A DNA stretch of 64,000 bases, taken from NCBI GenBank assembly GCA_029250825.1, contig JAQXEN010000044.1, positions 143,495 to 207,494 on the forward strand, given 5' to 3'. Shown here one piece after another: positions 62,124 to 64,000 of this stretch. Source of the DNA: Porticoccaceae bacterium (GTDB lineage: Bacteria > Pseudomonadota > Gammaproteobacteria > Pseudomonadales > Porticoccaceae). A program made the position numbers and the translations under genes. Position 1 is the stretch's first letter. Every line of letters begins with the position of its first letter. Below the pieces are notes generated by a model. The model was given only the letters and a program-made list of their open reading frames with translations, searched no databases and was not told where the DNA came from.

Positions 62124-63428
62124 ATGAAACAGAGTGGCAGTCAGATAATCAATCAATTGCGCCAGCGTGGTCTGGTCGCGCAGGTCTCCGCTGACAAAGA
62201 GTTAGAAGAGCATTTAGACCAGCCGCGAACGCTGTACTGTGGCTTTGATCCCACTGCGGACAGCCTTCATCTTGGCCATCTGGTGCCGCTTTTAGTACTC
62301 AAACGTTTTCAAGAGGCGGGGCATACTCCCATTGCGCTTGTTGGGGGTGCTACCGGAATGATTGGCGATCCCAGCTTCAAAGCTGCGGAGCGTAAGCTGA
62401 ATACGCCTGATGTTATTTCAAGCTGGGCCGACAAGATAAAAGGTCAGGTCAGCCAATTTATCGATTTTGACTGCGGCGCTAATTCCGCCGTTGTGGCCAA
62501 TAATCTCGATTGGACTGAGAAGATGTCTGCTCTGGAGTTTCTCCGTGATGTGGGCAAGCATTTCTCGGTGAACAATATGATCAATAAAGAGTCGGTAAAG
62601 CTGCGGCTTGATCGTGAGGGTTCAGGGATCTCCTTTACCGAATTCTCCTATGCTCTGTTGCAGGGTATGGACTTTGCAGAATTGAACCGTCGTCACGACT
62701 GTACCCTGCAGGTAGGCGGCAGCGATCAGTGGGGCAACATAGTAGGCGGTATTGACCTGGCCCGGCGGCAAAATAAATCTCAGTGCTTTGCCGTTACCGT
62801 CCCCCTTATTACCAAAGCAGACGGCACCAAATTCGGCAAAACAGAAGCCGGAGCAGTTTGGCTTGACCCCACAAAGACATCCCCCTTGGCGTTCTACCAA
62901 TTTTGGCTAAATGTTGCCGATGCCGATGTGTATAAATTCCTGCGTTATTTCACTTTCTTATCCCTAGAGGAAATCAGCGCAGTGGAAGAGGCTGACAGGC
63001 AGGCCGAAGGCAAGCCGCAGGGTCAGGCTGTATTGGCCAGGGAAGCGACCCGACTAGTTCATGGTGAGGAAGGGCTAGCAGCAGCGTTACGAATTACCGA
63101 AGCATTATTTACCGGCGATCCCAATCAGTTGCCAGAGTCTGATTTTGAGCAGTTGTGCCTCGATGGTATGCCCTCATCGCAGTTGCCGGTGGCCGATCTC
63201 GGCGAAAAGCCCCTTACCAGCCTGTTGGTGGACTGTGGGATGGCCAAAGCCGGACGCGAAGTAAAAGATGCTCTTGGCCGCCAATCTGTGTTTGTTAATG
63301 GGCGCGCAATAGGTGCGGAACAGAATATGCAAGCAGCTGAATTGTTCGATCCCAGTAACGCGTTATTTGGGCGCTTCTTTCTAGTCCGATTAGGGAAGAA
63401 AAAATACCATCTTTTCCAGCGTATTTAA
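62124..63428 (+). CDS. tyrS: Tyrosyl-tRNA synthetase
   Basis: Charges tRNA-Tyr. 434 residues from ATG 62124, where family similarity begins ([20 protein letters not shown]); the frame is open further up. Class I signatures are [19 protein letters not shown] (HIGH as HLGH) and [13 protein letters not shown] (KMSKS as KFGKT). [14 protein letters not shown] binds tyrosine and ATP. The C-terminal S4-like domain (about 370-434) has [20 protein letters not shown]. It is divergent from the M23 peptidase gene and followed by the rRNA operon. Confidence 0.96.
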   Translation: MKQSGSQIINQLRQRGLVAQVSADKELEEHLDQPRTLYCGFDPTADSLHLGHLVPLLVLKRFQEAGHTPIALVGGATGMIGDPSFKAAERKLNTPDVISSWADKIKGQVSQFIDFDCGANSAVVANNLDWTEKMSALEFLRDVGKHFSVNNMINKESVKLRLDREGSGISFTEFSYALLQGMDFAELNRRHDCTLQVGGSDQWGNIVGGIDLARRQNKSQCFAVTVPLITKADGTKFGKTEAGAVWLDPTKTSPLAFYQFWLNVADADVYKFLRYFTFLSLEEISAVEEADRQAEGKPQGQAVLAREATRLVHGEEGLAAALRITEALFTGDPNQLPESDFEQLCLDGMPSSQLPVADLGEKPLTSLLVDCGMAKAGREVKDALGRQSVFVNGRAIGAEQNMQAAELFDPSNALFGRFFLVRLGKKKYHLFQRI

Positions 63429-63467
63429 TGGCATTTAGGCGACTTGAGAAATTAAAGGAAATACTTG

Positions 63468-63495
63468 TTGACTCAGTGCCAGCTCTCTGTAGAAT
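63468..63495 (+). promoter_or_regulatory. rrn promoter P1
   Basis: TTGACT (63468-63473), 16-nt spacer, TAGAAT (63490-63495), followed by a GC-rich discriminator GCGGCCTCCC typical of growth-rate-controlled stable RNA promoters. Confidence 0.75.
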
Positions 63496-63581
63496 GCGGC
63501 CTCCCAACTAGGGTGACTCGCTAAAAAAGCAGCGGGAAAAAGTAGTTAAATAAAGGCTTCATAATTATTTAAATTCTACTG

Positions 63582-63609
63582 TTGACAATGGGTCGGCCTT
63601 CTATAGAAT
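63582..63609 (+). promoter_or_regulatory. rrn promoter P2 with AT-rich upstream element
   Basis: TTGACA (63582-63587), 16-nt spacer, TAGAAT (63604-63609), discriminator GCGCCCCCCCGC. The A/T-rich stretch at 63546-63580 fits an UP element. P2 is nearer to the consensus than P1. Confidence 0.8.
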
Positions 63610-63635
63610 GCGCCCCCCCGCTCTGATGAGCGAAT

Positions 63636-63650
63636 CGTTCTTTAAAAATT
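63636..63650 (+). promoter_or_regulatory. boxA antitermination element
   Basis: GTTCTTTAAAAATT resembles the rrn boxA (TGCTCTTTAAAA) and lies in the leader about 185 nt before the 16S gene. The leader from 63429 to 63832 holds no coding gene. Confidence 0.55.
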
Positions 63651-63832
63651 TAATCAAGCAATGCGTGTGGGTACTTGCTAGTTGATATTGGATTATTGAA
63701 TATCAAAAGCAAGTAGCTCACTGACTCATTTATATGAGTCGTTAAGTGTATGGTTTTTGAAACCGAGATTTTGAATGGTAAAGCAGGTTTTGCGTAACCA
63801 TTTCCTCTCCTTAATTGGTGAGGTTAAAGATT

Positions 63833-64000
63833 GAACTGAAGAGTTTGATCATGGCTCAGATTGAACGCTGGCGGCAGGCCTAACACATGCAAGTCGAGCG
63901 CGAAAGTCCTTCGGGGCAAGTAGAGCGGCGGACGGGTGAGTAATGCTTGGGAATCTACCTAGTAGTGGGGGATAACGTGTGGAAACGCACGCTAATACCG
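63833..64000 (+). rRNA. rrs: 16S ribosomal RNA, 5' partial
   Basis: Begins GAACTGAAGAGTTTGATCAT and continues with GGCTCAGATTGAACGCTGGC and the usual V1 boundary (CACATGCAAGTCGAGCG). The window ends about 168 nt into the gene. The mature 5' end is set by homology. The V1-V2 wording is gammaproteobacterial and fits Cellvibrionales/SAR92 by eye. Confidence 0.97.

Overview
The window is chromosomal DNA from a free-living gammaproteobacterium. Gene order resembles Pseudomonas and its relatives: pilHIJK-chpABC; trpE-trpGDC next to a Vfr/CRP gene; purH-fis-dusB-prmA-accCB-aroQ; rpiA facing ilvA; zapA-6S-fau; pepP-ubiH-ubiI; argC...erpA-anmK-M23-tyrS-rrn. The photolyase, the moderate base composition and the 5' end of the 16S gene fit a marine Cellvibrionales/SAR92-like lineage; that placement is inference. 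No prophage, insertion sequence or CRISPR array was seen.

Layout. 1-11510: a Pil-Chp chemosensory operon for type IV pili (pilH, partial at the window edge, then pilI, pilJ, pilK, chpA, chpB, chpC). The giant kinase gene chpA carries an in-frame TAA after 64 codons. 11661-14546: a medium-chain acyl-CoA synthetase, a secreted EF-hand protein and rpe. 14606-18708: trpEGDC behind a leader peptide with two Trp codons. 18733-22744: a GNAT enzyme, crp/vfr facing an osmC-like gene, then a compact unit of a LysR-type regulator with two small transcripts, and coq7. 22828-33678: purD, a photolyase apparently starting at ATC, purH-fis-dusB, a DUF3426 protein, prmA, accC-accB and aroQ. 33956-45708: dsbD, a PCuAC copper chaperone, a DUF2333 protein, a PAS-GGDEF-EAL protein, a PfkB kinase, rpiA, ilvA, pyk and fau. 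45733-51064: 6S RNA, zapA, a ZapB-like coiled coil, ygfB, pepP, ubiH and ubiI. 51199-58803: rsmC, rsuA, hemB, hemL, hemJ, argC, a DUF6776 protein, a bactofilin and erpA. 58861-64000: a periplasmic DsrE-like protein, anmK, an M23 peptidase, tyrS and the start of an rRNA operon with two strong promoters.

The most unusual part is 20499-22087. A LysR-type regulator gene lies beside two minus-strand promoters with the same upstream architecture: two T-N11-A boxes with the same 7-nt gap, the second touching the -35. One promoter drives a short C-rich transcript of about 124 nt that ends in a strong terminator and looks like a small RNA. The other drives a 40-codon gene for a peptide with a hydrophobic N-terminus and a basic tail, again with its own terminator. 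This looks like a self-contained regulator, sRNA and micropeptide regulon that I cannot match to a described system.

Other points to check are the chpA nonsense codon, the photolyase ATC start, a 15-bp intergenic tandem-repeat family at two clear loci, and an 86-nt near-perfect hairpin between the photolyase gene and purH.
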